DNA of 64,000 nucleotides, taken from NCBI RefSeq assembly GCF_002797495.1, contig NZ_PGEZ01000001.1, positions 2,914,001 through 2,978,000 of the forward strand. Reading direction: 5' to 3'. The notes beneath the pieces are model-generated. The model was not told where the DNA came from, did no database searches, and saw only the letters and a program-made list of their open reading frames with translations. A program made the translations under genes and the position numbers. The DNA comes from Mumia flava (GTDB lineage: Bacteria > Actinomycetota > Actinomycetes > Propionibacteriales > Nocardioidaceae). Each line of letters starts with the position of its first letter. Position 1 is the first letter of the stretch. This document shows positions 17,001-24,779 of the stretch, in pieces.

Positions 17001-17421
17001 CGTCGCGGCTCGGGGGGACCGACGCGAGCACCGGGACGCCCGCGGCACGAGCCGCCTCGATCGCACGGGCCTTGTTGCCGGTCAGTCGCAGCACCTCGAC
17101 CGACGGGCCGACGAAGGTGATCCCGGCGTCGGCACAGGCCTGGGCGAGCGCCGGGTTCTCCGACAGGAACCCGTAGCCGGGGTAGACCGCGTCCGCACCC
17201 GCTCGTACGGCGGTGGCGACGATCTCCTCCGGGTCCAGGTAGGCGCGCACGGGGTGGCCGACCTCGCCGATCTGGTAGGCCTCGTCGGCCTTCAGGCGGT
17301 GCTCGGAGCCGCGGTCCTCGTACGGGAAGACGGCCACGGTCCGGGCGCCCAGCTCGTAGCCGGCTCGGAACGCACGGACGGCGATCTCGCCTCGGTTGGC
17401 GACGACGATCTTGCGGAACAC
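14044..17421 (-). CDS. pyc: Pyruvate carboxylase
   Basis: 1125-residue anaplerotic enzyme that makes oxaloacetate from pyruvate, bicarbonate and ATP. Residues 1-450 are the biotin carboxylase (FRKIVVANRGEIAVR, GGGGRGMRRV, FIEMNPRIQVEHTVTEEVT). About 520-800 is the carboxyltransferase barrel (DTTFRDAHQSLLATRVR, HLHTHDTPGG). The C-terminus is the biotin carrier with EAMKMEA about 40 residues from the end. Full length for the single-chain alpha4 type. GTG start has a GGAG about 10 bases upstream. The stop lies six bases from palindrome C, which probably ends its transcript. Confidence 0.97.
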   Translation of the reverse strand: MFRKIVVANRGEIAVRAFRAGYELGARTVAVFPYEDRGSEHRLKADEAYQIGEVGHPVRAYLDPEEIVATAVRAGADAVYPGYGFLSENPALAQACADAGITFVGPSVEVLRLTGNKARAIEAARAAGVPVLASVPPSRDADELVAAADALPYPLFVKAVAGGGGRGMRRVDDPAHLRDAVETAMREAEGAFGDPTCFIEQAVVDPRHIEVQVLADATGEVVHLYERDCSVQRRHQKVIEIAPAPRLDPEVRERMCADAVRFAQSIGYTCAGTVEFLLGPDGSYVFIEMNPRIQVEHTVTEEVTDVDLVQAQMRIASGETLADLGLTQDSITVRGAAMQCRITTEDPANGFRPDTGRITTYRSPGGAGVRLDGGTTYAGAEVSAYFDSLLTKLTCRGRDFSAAVERARRAVAEFRIRGVTTNLAFLSAVLGNSDFVAGGVTTSFIDDHPELPDQQPSADRGTKLLSYLADVTVNRPHGAAPDLVDPRTKLPPVDLSVPAPSGSRQLLLEVGPEEFARRLRAQTQVAVTDTTFRDAHQSLLATRVRSYDLMAAAPVVARTTPELWSIEAWGGATYDVALRFLSEDPWQRLAALREAVPNVCLQMLLRGRNTVGYTPYPTEVTDAFVAEAAATGIDVFRIFDALNDVEQMRPAIEAVRATGTAVAEVALCYTGDLMDPDERVYTLDYYLGLAERIVDAGAHVLAIKDMAGLLRAPAARRLVTALRERFDLPVHLHTHDTPGGQLATLMAAIDAGVDAVDTAAASMSGTTSQPPMSALVASTDHTDRTTGLSLRAVNDLEPYWEAVRKVYAPFEAGLPSPTGRVYRHEIPGGQLSNLRQQAIALGLGDSFEQIEDMYAAANDILGDIVKVTPSSKVVGDLALHLVAVGADPRDFAENPSTYDIPDSVIGFLAGELGDPPGGWPEPFRTRALEGRTVKPGETALEPADREGLAADPRRTLNRLLFPGPTSDFEKARSEYGDVSVLPTASYWYGLRAGEDVEVRLEEGVTLILGLEAISDADARGLRNVLCTLNGQLRPVTVRDRSIASDVASAEKADASDPMHVAVPFAGVVTPAVGVGDVVEPGQVVATIEAMKMEAAITAPVGGTVARLVIDAPHQSEGGDLLLVLG

Positions 17422-17558
17422 TCAGGAACTCCGATCGGGAGCGCGACAGTTCTCGGCTCGCGCGGCGGTGGCGCCCGGGCCGGTCACAACGTATCGCGGC
17501 TCACAGCGGCCGCTCGCGAGCGGTCGCAGTCCGGACGCACCCGGTGCCGCCACCGACG

Positions 17559-18767
17559 CTAGCGGCGCGACCAGCGCTTGATCGCGTGCACCTGGGTGAC
17601 GAGGTCGGGCTTCAGCGCCCCGTACCCGCTCGACGCCCAGGGCTCGCGGCCGCTGTCGAAGTAGTGCACCGGCTCGCCGCGGACGACGACGTCGAGCGTG
17701 TCGGGGGTGCGCCCCTGCTTGAGGTCGCTCCGGCAGGCGGGGCAGACCGGCACGTCGACTCTCTCCGAGCGTCCCTTGAGCGTCACCTTCCCGGTGGCAC
17801 GGGCGTGCAGCGGGTTCAGGAAGCAGGGCGTGGAGGGGACGTACGGCCGGCCGTCAGCGGCCGAGGCCAGCGCGTCGTGGCCGCGGGCGACGAGCACGAC
17901 GACCCCGACGATGTCGAGCACGTCGGTCGGCGTCCGGGGGTTGCGGTCGTCGCCGCCGCGGACCCGGCGGGCAGCGTCGTAGTGGTCCAGCACCGCGCGC
18001 CACGTGGCCGTGTCCGACGACATCTCGGCTTCGTCGATCGCCTCCCCGAGCGCCAGCAGGTCCGCGTCGGCCCGCCGGGTGAGCTGCTCGTCGTGCGCGG
18101 CCCGCACGCGGTTCAGCACCGAGTCGGGCAGCGCGAACGTGCTGCCCCCGCTGTTCGCGGGCTTGCGCTTGGACCTCAGCCGCCAGACCAGAGCGCCGGC
18201 GACGAGGACCGCGACGACGGCGACCGAGATCGACACGCCGACGGCAGCGCCACCGCCGTCGTCGTAGGACGAGGACGAGCCGGTCGACGTGGAGGACTCG
18301 CTGCTCGCCTGGTAGTCCGCCCACGCCGCGTCGTACCTCTCGGTGACGGTGCCGTCGGCGAGCATCGCGGTCGCGTCGACGAGCTGGGCGCCGACGTCGC
18401 CGGGATTGTCCGCCTCGGCCGCGAACCCGGCCTGGTAGCCGAGGTACTCGTCCATCGTCGTGGTGTCCCAGGACTTCGCCTCGGTCCGGGGCTCGGAGAA
18501 GCCGGGGTCGGCGCCGAGGTAGAGCCCCGGCTCCGGGTTGTGGTCGTGCAGGGTCGCGAGCAGGTCGTCGACGCGCCCGCCGAACTCGTCGCCGTAGTCC
18601 AGCGGGTAGGCCACCACGTACATCGGCTCGTCGGCGCGGGCGATGTTCTGGGCGATCTGCGACTCCTCCGCCTGCGAGACCTGGCTTCGCATCGACGGGT
18701 CGACGTACACCCCGGACTCGGACAGCGAGGCCCAGATCGCGTCCAGGTCCGCGGGTGCGCCGCTCAT
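17559..18767 (-). CDS. Unknown membrane protein with Cys/His-rich cytoplasmic tail (gene 3 of triple operon)
   Basis: 402 residues, function not recognised. There is no clear signal peptide; the first 200 residues form an alpha/beta domain probably related to those of its two neighbours, with MYVVAYPLDYGDEF and GLYLGADPG strands. A Ser/Gly-rich linker leads to one membrane helix (about 220-240, VGVSISVAVVAVLVAGALVW). The tail of about 150 residues holds CFLNPLHARAT followed by CPACRSDLKQGRTPD, a C-H-CxxC set that could bind zinc. The tail matches that of the gene at 19432-20871. The ATG overlaps the preceding stop (ATGA), so the three genes are coupled. Confidence 0.75.
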   Translation of the reverse strand: MSGAPADLDAIWASLSESGVYVDPSMRSQVSQAEESQIAQNIARADEPMYVVAYPLDYGDEFGGRVDDLLATLHDHNPEPGLYLGADPGFSEPRTEAKSWDTTTMDEYLGYQAGFAAEADNPGDVGAQLVDATAMLADGTVTERYDAAWADYQASSESSTSTGSSSSYDDGGGAAVGVSISVAVVAVLVAGALVWRLRSKRKPANSGGSTFALPDSVLNRVRAAHDEQLTRRADADLLALGEAIDEAEMSSDTATWRAVLDHYDAARRVRGGDDRNPRTPTDVLDIVGVVVLVARGHDALASAADGRPYVPSTPCFLNPLHARATGKVTLKGRSERVDVPVCPACRSDLKQGRTPDTLDVVVRGEPVHYFDSGREPWASSGYGALKPDLVTQVHAIKRWSRR

Positions 18768-19435
18768 GCCGACCGCCCGGTGACCAGGGTGCGCCAGCGC
18801 CCCGGCAGCAGGAACGACCGTCCGGCGATGACGCGGACGATGCCGACGACCAGCATCAGGGCCGGGTACGCGCAGAGGACCATCAGCAGTCCCGCCGTGA
18901 TGCCGCCGCCGAGTCCGCCCCAGTAGTCGAACTCGTCGGCGGGTTCGAGGGTCGTGGAGTCGACGGCGTCGACGTAGCGCAGGAGAGCGGCGTCGTTCTT
19001 GCCGGTCAGGTCGGTGTCGATGTAGCCCAGGTTGCCGCCGAGCGTGCCGGACGTCCCGTACGTGGTGCCGTCCCAGACGAGGTACTGGCCGGGGAGGTCG
19101 ACGCCCACCATGATCTGGTCGCGGAGGTCGTGCGGGATGAACCAGCCCGACTCGCTCGACTCGTTGATGATCGTGATGAAGACGGCGGGGTCGGACGCGG
19201 CCGCCGCGGCGCTCACCGCCGCGCGCTCCTCGTCGGACAGCACGCCCGCCATCTCGGGCACGATGTAGAGGTGGTCCTCGGGCAGGGTCTCGATCGCCGC
19301 CGACGCGACGTCGCCCGGGGGCGGAGGCTCGTAGCCGGGCAACGGCACGCCGAGCAGACGGACGGCTCCGACCGCGGCCAGCGCGGCGAGGCCGGCGACC
19401 ACGATCACCCAGGTGAGACGTGCGAGCACGCTCAT
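18764..19435 (-). CDS. Unknown two-helix membrane protein (gene 2 of triple operon)
   Basis: 223 residues. An N-terminal membrane helix (about 7-30), an extracytoplasmic domain of about 140 residues (HLYIVPEM, LSDEERAAV, VFITIINESSESGW, GQYLVWDG) and a second helix (about 175-205) ending in a short basic tail. The outer domain resembles those of the flanking genes but the Cys/His tail is absent. Both ends overlap neighbours by ATGA. The fold may be related to TPM-type domains, but no motif makes this firm. Function unknown. Confidence 0.7.
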   Translation of the reverse strand: MSVLARLTWVIVVAGLAALAAVGAVRLLGVPLPGYEPPPPGDVASAAIETLPEDHLYIVPEMAGVLSDEERAAVSAAAAASDPAVFITIINESSESGWFIPHDLRDQIMVGVDLPGQYLVWDGTTYGTSGTLGGNLGYIDTDLTGKNDAALLRYVDAVDSTTLEPADEFDYWGGLGGGITAGLLMVLCAYPALMLVVGIVRVIAGRSFLLPGRWRTLVTGRSA

Positions 19436-20871
19436 CGCGACCGCTCCTTCCGGCCCGCGGCGGCGATGACGTCCGAGGCGAAGTCCGTGCCCGTCGAGCC
19501 GTACGCCGTGTCGGCGAACAGCCCGTCCTCGGTGTAGTACGGCTGGGGGCGGCCGCCGAGGAGACCGGTCGGTCCACCGACGAACGCAGACGGTGTGCGA
19601 TCCCGCGCGATCGCGTGGCGGCAGCTCGTGCAAGCGTGGACGGCGAGCGCGGAGCCGCCGCGCCCGAAGTCGATCGTCGCCGTCGCGCGACCGTGCAGGG
19701 GATTGAAGAAGCACGGGCGGTACGGCCCCGGGTCGCTGCCGCGCCGGCGGTCGTCGAGCTCGTGGAGCCCGGCCCGAGCCAGGACGAGGACGCCGACCAG
19801 GTGCCGCGTGCCGTCCTTGTCGTCCGGCGCGAGGCGGTCCGGTCCGTCGACGGCGGCGAGGAGCGTCTCGGCGGCGGCCCGGTCGTGCAGCGCGGCGTCG
19901 GCGCGCTCGGAGCTGGGGACGCGGCGCAGCCGGGTGACCAGGCGGTCGAGCGCGGACTCGGCGGTCGCGCGGAGGTTCGCGTGGTCGGTGACGGTCGGGC
20001 CGGTGGCGGGGATCGCGCTGCCGCCACGAGAACGCGCCCACAGCACGAGACGCAGACCGAGGAGGAAGGTCCCCAGGAACGCGACGGTCGCGAGCATCGC
20101 GCGTCCGCCCGGGGTACGGGCGCCGTCGGTGTCGTCGCTGCGGTCGGTGTCGGGGCGCCAGTTCGCAGGGTCGCTCGCGATCTGCTCGACCGTCGCGTCG
20201 TCGTACGCCCAGGGCGGGCCGGCCGCGGCGATGGTGGCCATCATCTCCACGATCGCGGGGGTGGACAGGCCTCGTTCGCTGTCGACGTACCGATGCCCCG
20301 CCTCCAGCGCGTCGTAGCGGGCCGCGCTGAGGCCGAGCTCGTCGGGCACGCCCCACGCCTCGAGCCCGATCACACCCTCGGAGAGCGCGACGACGTAGAC
20401 GCCGTCGCCGAGGCGCGAGTGGAGCCGGATCGCGAGGTCGCCCGCCGGGTCGGACTCGTTCAGGGCGGGGACCAGCGCGGTCATCACCACGTAGACCGGG
20501 ACGTCGAGGGTGGACTGGTCCGTGACCGCGCGGATGCGGTCGCGGGCCTGCGCCGTGGCGCCGTTGCCGAGCACGGACTCGACGAGGATCGGGTCGTCGC
20601 CCAGCCGCTCGGCGATCTCGTCGATGCTGGTCGGGACCGGCAGGTCGTTGTGACGCAGCGTGCCGTCGGGGTCGTCGGGCGAGGTCGTCGCGCTCGCGGC
20701 CGCCCCCGCTGCGAGCAGCAGGGCGGCGAGGAGCACGAGAAGCACCCCCGCCGGTCGAGCCCGCACCCCCGCCCGTCGAGCCCGCACCCCCGCCCGTCGA
20801 GCCCGCATCCCCGCCGGTCGAGCCCGTCGAGACCAGCCGACCGTACGGCGCTGCGGGGGGTGCTGGGTCAC
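19432..20871 (-). CDS. Unknown exported membrane protein with Cys/His-rich tail (gene 1 of triple operon)
   Basis: Up to 479 residues, function not recognised. The N-terminus is Arg-rich because four 21-base repeats are translated as RRAGVRA-like units, then a hydrophobic helix ending ASA looks like a signal peptide. The outer domain (about 70-220) contains VPVYVVMTALVPAL and GVYVVALSEGVIGLEAWGVP. A membrane helix near 255-275 is followed by a cytoplasmic tail with CFFNPLHGRAT and CTSCRHAIARDRTPS, matching the tail of the gene at 17559-18767. The true start may lie after the repeats (ATG near 20808 or a later GTG), so the first 20-40 residues are uncertain. Confidence 0.7.
   Translation of the reverse strand: MTQHPPQRRTVGWSRRARPAGMRARRAGVRARRAGVRARPAGVLLVLLAALLLAAGAAASATTSPDDPDGTLRHNDLPVPTSIDEIAERLGDDPILVESVLGNGATAQARDRIRAVTDQSTLDVPVYVVMTALVPALNESDPAGDLAIRLHSRLGDGVYVVALSEGVIGLEAWGVPDELGLSAARYDALEAGHRYVDSERGLSTPAIVEMMATIAAAGPPWAYDDATVEQIASDPANWRPDTDRSDDTDGARTPGGRAMLATVAFLGTFLLGLRLVLWARSRGGSAIPATGPTVTDHANLRATAESALDRLVTRLRRVPSSERADAALHDRAAAETLLAAVDGPDRLAPDDKDGTRHLVGVLVLARAGLHELDDRRRGSDPGPYRPCFFNPLHGRATATIDFGRGGSALAVHACTSCRHAIARDRTPSAFVGGPTGLLGGRPQPYYTEDGLFADTAYGSTGTDFASDVIAAAGRKERSR
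20742..20825. repeat. Four tandem 21-bp repeats
   Basis: Units 20742-20762, 20763-20783, 20784-20804 and 20805-20825 follow GCACCCCCGCCSGTCGAGCC plus one C, with two of the four identical and the others differing at one or two bases. They lie at the 5' end of the gene at 19432-20871, in frame (7 residues per unit). Confidence 0.9.
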
Positions 20872-20975
20872 GACGGTTCCTCGGTCGCACGGTGGGGGAC
20901 GCGGCCGAGCAAGGTGATGGCGGCGCGCAACGATTCTAGGGTGCGGCTGTGCCGAGCGGGACGCTGGGCGGTCAG

Positions 20976-20993
20976 GTTAATGACTGTTAACAT
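20976..20993 (+). promoter_or_regulatory. Operator overlapping the acyl-CoA dehydrogenase -10 box
   Basis: GTTAATGACTGTTAAC (20976-20991) is an inverted repeat with GTTAA/TTAAC arms, in a region that is otherwise very GC-rich. TAACAT (20988-20993) lies exactly seven bases before the ATG at 21001, as in a leaderless promoter, so a bound repressor would cover the -10 box. Confidence 0.6.
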
Positions 20994-21000
20994 CGCGGGC

Positions 21001-22170
21001 ATGGCGTACTCCTTCCTCTCCGACGACCACGAGGCCTTCCGCGGGGTCGTCCGCGACTTCGCCCGGGCCGAGATCGCTCCTCACGTCGCGCAGTGGGACC
21101 GGGACCACCACTTCCCGGTCGAGCTGGTCGCGAGGATGGGCGAGCTGGGGCTGTTCGGCCTGACGGCGCCCGAGGAGTACGGCGGTGCCGGCGGCGACTT
21201 CACGAGCCTGTGCGTGGCGATCGAGGAGCTCGGCCGGGTCGACCAGTCGATCGGCATCACGCTGGAGGCCGCGGTCGGTCTCGGGATCAACCCGATCCTC
21301 ACGTTCGGGACCGACGAGCAGAAGCAGGCGTGGCTGCCGGACCTGGTCGCAGGACGGGCGCTGGCCGGGTTCGGGCTCACGGAGCCGGGTGCGGGGTCGG
21401 ACGCCGGTGCGACGAAGACCCGCGCCGTGCTCGACGGTGACGAGTGGGTCGTCGACGGCGCGAAGCAGTTCATCACCAACTCCGGCTCGGCGATCACCTC
21501 CCTCGTCACCGTGACGGCCCGTACGGGCACGCGCGACGACGGCTCCGCGGAGATCTCGACGATCGTCGTGCCGTCCGGCACGCCGGGGTTCACCGTCGAG
21601 CCGGCCTACGACAAGCTCGGCTGGCACATCTCCGACACCCACCCGCTGACCTTCGACTCGGTCCGCGTCCCGGCCGCCAACCTGCTCGGGACGCGGGGTC
21701 GCGGGTACGCGCAGTTCCTCGCGACGCTCGTCGACGGTCGGATCGCGATCGCCGCGCTCGCGCTCGGCTGCATCGAGGCGTGCCTGGAGATGGCGCGCGG
21801 GTACGCGACCGAGCGGACCACGTTCGGTGCTCCGATCGGGCGCAAGCAGGGGGTCGCGTTCCAGGTCGCCGACCTCGCCGTCGCCGCCCGCGCAGCGCGT
21901 GCGCTGGTCTACGAGGCGGCGGCGATGAAGGATGCCGGTGTGACCGGCCCCGAGCTCACCCAGGCCGCCGCGGTCGCGAAGCTGTACACCTCCGAGCAGG
22001 CCGTCACCGCGACCCGGATCGCGACCCAGGTCTTCGGCGGGTACGGGTTCATGGAGGAGTATCCGGTCGCGCGCTTCTACCGTGACGCGAAGATCCTCGA
22101 GATCGGCGAAGGCACGTCGGAGGTCCAGCGGATGCTGATCGCACGCGGCCTCGGCCTCCCGGTCGAGTAG
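21001..22170 (+). CDS. Acyl-CoA dehydrogenase
   Basis: 389-residue FAD enzyme introducing the alpha-beta double bond in acyl-CoA. Family signatures are FGLTEPGAGSDAGATKTRA (FAD/substrate loop), WVVDGAKQFITNSG, and near the end VFGGYGFMEEYPVARFYRDA followed by EIGEGTSEVQR, which holds the catalytic Glu. It stands alone, divergent from the triple operon and convergent with the deaminase gene. The ATG at 21001 is chosen over an in-frame ATG at 20980 because the latter lies inside the operator and -10 box. The exact acyl chain preference is not readable. Confidence 0.93.
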   Translation: MAYSFLSDDHEAFRGVVRDFARAEIAPHVAQWDRDHHFPVELVARMGELGLFGLTAPEEYGGAGGDFTSLCVAIEELGRVDQSIGITLEAAVGLGINPILTFGTDEQKQAWLPDLVAGRALAGFGLTEPGAGSDAGATKTRAVLDGDEWVVDGAKQFITNSGSAITSLVTVTARTGTRDDGSAEISTIVVPSGTPGFTVEPAYDKLGWHISDTHPLTFDSVRVPAANLLGTRGRGYAQFLATLVDGRIAIAALALGCIEACLEMARGYATERTTFGAPIGRKQGVAFQVADLAVAARAARALVYEAAAMKDAGVTGPELTQAAAVAKLYTSEQAVTATRIATQVFGGYGFMEEYPVARFYRDAKILEIGEGTSEVQRMLIARGLGLPVE

Positions 22171-22186
22171 CCTCCGCTCGCGCCCC

Positions 22187-22246
22187 CGATTCGACGCGTT
22201 CTCCACCGTCTGCACGACACGATTCGGTGGCGAACGCGTCACATCG
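22187..22246. repeat. Second-type intergenic palindrome, possible two-way terminator
   Basis: Left arm CGATTCGACGCGTTCTCCAC plus CG (22187-22208) pairs with 22225-22246 at 19 of 22 positions. It sits between convergent stops of the acyl-CoA dehydrogenase and deaminase genes. The sequence differs from copies A-D apart from a shared CGATTCG start. Confidence 0.75.
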
Positions 22247-22255
22247 CGAGCGCGG

Positions 22256-22717
22256 TCAGTCCTCGACCCCGATGTCCTCGTTCCACAGGCTCGGGTTCGA
22301 GGCGACGAAGTCGGTCATCAGCGCGAGGCACGCCGGGTCGTCGAGCACGACCAGCTCCACACCCCGCTCGCGCAGCAGGTCCTCGCCGCCGTAGAACGTG
22401 GTGTTCTCGCCGACGACCACCCGCGGGATCCCGTACAGCAGGATCGCGCCGGTGCACATGTCGCACGGGGACAGCGTGGTCACCATCGTCGCGCCGGCGT
22501 AGACCGATGCGGGCAGGCGTCCGGCGTTCTCCAGGCAGTCGGTCTCGCCGTGCCGGATCGCGCTGCCCTGCTGCACGCGACGGTTGTGCCCGACGGCGAG
22601 CACCGTCCCGTCCGCGGCGATCAGGGCGGCGCCGATCGGGATGCCGCCCTCGTCCCGTCCGCGCTCGGCCTCGGCGCGCGCCAGCGCGAGCAGGTCGTGG
22701 TCGCTCGGTCGTGACAT
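22256..22717 (-). CDS. Cytosine deaminase-like nucleobase deaminase
   Basis: 153-residue zinc deaminase. Zinc ligands and catalytic Glu are in IRHGETDCLEN (His, Glu) and TLSPCDMCTGAILLYGIPR (two Cys). The combination with RVVVGENTTFYGGEDLL is like yeast cytosine deaminase, so cytosine to uracil is the best guess; guanine or another base is possible. GAAGGAG lies well placed before the ATG at 22717. It is the last gene of the transporter operon, 53 bases after the permease stop, suggesting that imported bases are deaminated at once. Confidence 0.87.
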   Translation of the reverse strand: MSRPSDHDLLALARAEAERGRDEGGIPIGAALIAADGTVLAVGHNRRVQQGSAIRHGETDCLENAGRLPASVYAGATMVTTLSPCDMCTGAILLYGIPRVVVGENTTFYGGEDLLRERGVELVVLDDPACLALMTDFVASNPSLWNEDIGVED

Positions 22718-22770
22718 GGGATCTCCTTCGTTCAGGACTCGGGCCGGTCGGTGCTGAGGCCGTACCGGGC

Positions 22771-23670
22771 TCACCCGCGCTCGTACGGGCGCAGGTAGGT
22801 GGCGGGGTAGCACACGGCGCGGCCCCAGACCGCGAGCGCGGCGATCACCGCGAGGTACGGGAGGGCGAGCATCAGCTCCCGCGGGACGTCGGCGAAGGCC
22901 GACGTGATCGCGAGCTGCAGCTGGAGGGCGTCGGTCGCGGCGAACACGAGCGCGCCGCCGACGACGGGCCAGACCCGCCAGCGCGCGAAGATCACCAGCG
23001 CCACGCAGACCCAGCCGCGGCCGTTGATGATGTCGATCGTGAAGCTGCCGAGCACGGCGAGCGTCAGGAACGCACCGCCGACCGCCATCAACGCGCTGCC
23101 CACCACCAGCGCCCAGGTCCGGGTCCACCGGACCGAGATGCCCGCGACGTCGGCCGCCTCGAAGCTCTCGCCGACGGCCCGGAGCCGGAAGCCGGCGCCG
23201 GTCGAGCGCAGCACCCACCATGCCGCCGGCGCCAGCGCGAGGAACGCGACGTAGGTGAGGCCGTACTGCGCGACCACCGGGTTCGCGTCGGTGAGCGTGC
23301 TGAACTTCTCGGCCAGCCGCGGCCGCTCACCGGCGTAGCGCAGCCGGGCGGAGAACTCGCAGACCGCGATCAGGAGCAGCGTCAGTCCGATGCCGGAGAC
23401 GTGCTGGTTGAGACCGAGCCCGACGGTCAGCAGCGCCATCAGAGCCCCGCAGACCATCCCGCCGACGACGGCGGCGCCCAGGCCCACCCAGGGCGACCCC
23501 GACTCCAGCGCCGCGACGAACCCGACGAACGCGCCGGCGTACATCACCCCCTCGATCCCGAGGTGCAGCACGCCGGACCGCTCGACGACCAGCTCGCCGA
23601 TCCCGGCCCAGACCAGCGGGGTCGCGATCGTCAGGGTCGCCCCGACCAGGGCCAGCAGGTTGATGCTCAC
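22771..23670 (-). CDS. Nucleoside/nucleobase ABC transporter permease (NupQ type)
   Basis: 299-residue polytopic membrane protein of the BPD_transp_2 family with about eight or nine helices. Motifs include ATPLVWAGIGELVVERSGVL, HLGIEGVMYAGAFVGF and NQHVSGIGLTLLL. It pairs with the permease at 23667-24779, whose stop it overlaps (ATGA). The set of two such permeases, a double ATPase and a BMP lipoprotein is the known arrangement for nucleoside uptake. Confidence 0.9.
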   Translation of the reverse strand: MSINLLALVGATLTIATPLVWAGIGELVVERSGVLHLGIEGVMYAGAFVGFVAALESGSPWVGLGAAVVGGMVCGALMALLTVGLGLNQHVSGIGLTLLLIAVCEFSARLRYAGERPRLAEKFSTLTDANPVVAQYGLTYVAFLALAPAAWWVLRSTGAGFRLRAVGESFEAADVAGISVRWTRTWALVVGSALMAVGGAFLTLAVLGSFTIDIINGRGWVCVALVIFARWRVWPVVGGALVFAATDALQLQLAITSAFADVPRELMLALPYLAVIAALAVWGRAVCYPATYLRPYERG

Positions 23671-24779
23671 GAGCGTTCCCTCCTCTCCGTACGGGGCGGC
23701 GCACCGTCAGCCGTACGAGGCGGCGGCCGGCGGACCAGGCGGTAGCGTCGTCCGGCCAGGCACGCCAGCACGAGGAGCAGCAGGAGGGCGCTGAACACGT
23801 CGCCGAGCTGGGTCGGCACCTGCAGGACGAGGGAGACGTTCTGCGCACCGACGGTGACGTCGCCCAGCAGCAGCGCGACAGCGACGACGCCGAGAGCGCT
23901 CAGCCCGCCGAGCGTCGCCACCACGATCCCGGTGTAGCCGTAGCCGTCGCTGATCGTGGCGGTGAGCTGGTGCTGCACGCCCATCACCTGCGACGCCCCG
24001 CCGAGCCCGGCGACCGCACCCGAGGCGAGGGCGCACCGCCACTGGATCCGGTCGACCGCGATCCCGCTGAACGCGGCCGCCTTCGGCGACTGGCCGCACG
24101 CGCGGATCCGCAGGCCGGTCGCCGTCCTGGTGGTGACCACCCAGGCCACCGCGGCGACGACGAGCGCGATCGCGAAGCCCCAGTGGACCCGGCCGCCGGG
24201 CAGGATCGGTCCGAGGTCGTACCCCGCCCCGACGCGGTCGGAGTCGGTGAAGCCGCTCTCGGAGTTGCGCCACGGGCCGTTCAGCAGGCCCTGCACCACG
24301 AGCAGGGCGACGGGGTTGAGCAGCAGCGTGGTCACCACCTCGTCGATCCCACCGCGACGACGCAGCCACGCGGGGAGCAGGGCCCACGCGGTCCCGCCGG
24401 CGGCACCCGCGAGCAGGCCCAGGGGGAGCGCGATCGCGGCGGGCAGGTCGGCCAACCAGAGCCCGACGGCGGTCGTGCCGACGGTCCCGGCGAGGAACTG
24501 GCCCTCGGCGCCGATGTTCCAGTAGCCCGCGCGGAACGCGATCGCCACCGCGATGCCGGTGAAGATCAGCGGGGTCGCGGTGAGCAGCACCTCCTGGAGG
24601 CCGTGACCCGAGGTCAGCGGAGTCAGCAGGTACCGCTCGAACGCCGCCGGCGGGTTCGCACCGGCCAGCCGGATCGGGACGGCGGTCAGGGCCAGGGTGA
24701 GCACGACGGCGACGGCGACGGCGGCCGCAGCGGTCCAGCGCGGCGGGGTGTCGCGGAGTGCGATCCGCACGGGCATCAT
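23667..24779 (-). CDS. Nucleoside/nucleobase ABC transporter permease (NupP type)
   Basis: 370-residue membrane protein with about ten helices. FRAGYWNIGAEGQFLAGTVG and GGIDEVVTTLLLNPVALLVV are family-typical. IRACGQSPKAAAFSGIAVDR is the coupling loop toward the ATPase, matching the GESFEAADVAGISV loop in the partner permease. The start overlaps the ATPase stop by ATGA; the short Arg-rich cytoplasmic tail ends in the next gene's start. Confidence 0.9.
   Translation of the reverse strand: MMPVRIALRDTPPRWTAAAAVAVAVVLTLALTAVPIRLAGANPPAAFERYLLTPLTSGHGLQEVLLTATPLIFTGIAVAIAFRAGYWNIGAEGQFLAGTVGTTAVGLWLADLPAAIALPLGLLAGAAGGTAWALLPAWLRRRGGIDEVVTTLLLNPVALLVVQGLLNGPWRNSESGFTDSDRVGAGYDLGPILPGGRVHWGFAIALVVAAVAWVVTTRTATGLRIRACGQSPKAAAFSGIAVDRIQWRCALASGAVAGLGGASQVMGVQHQLTATISDGYGYTGIVVATLGGLSALGVVAVALLLGDVTVGAQNVSLVLQVPTQLGDVFSALLLLLVLACLAGRRYRLVRRPPPRTADGAPPRTERRERS

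Noticed and set aside
14083-17562. A 1159-codon open frame on the plus strand
   Set aside because: It is the antisense shadow of pyruvate carboxylase, which has full catalytic motifs on the minus strand.
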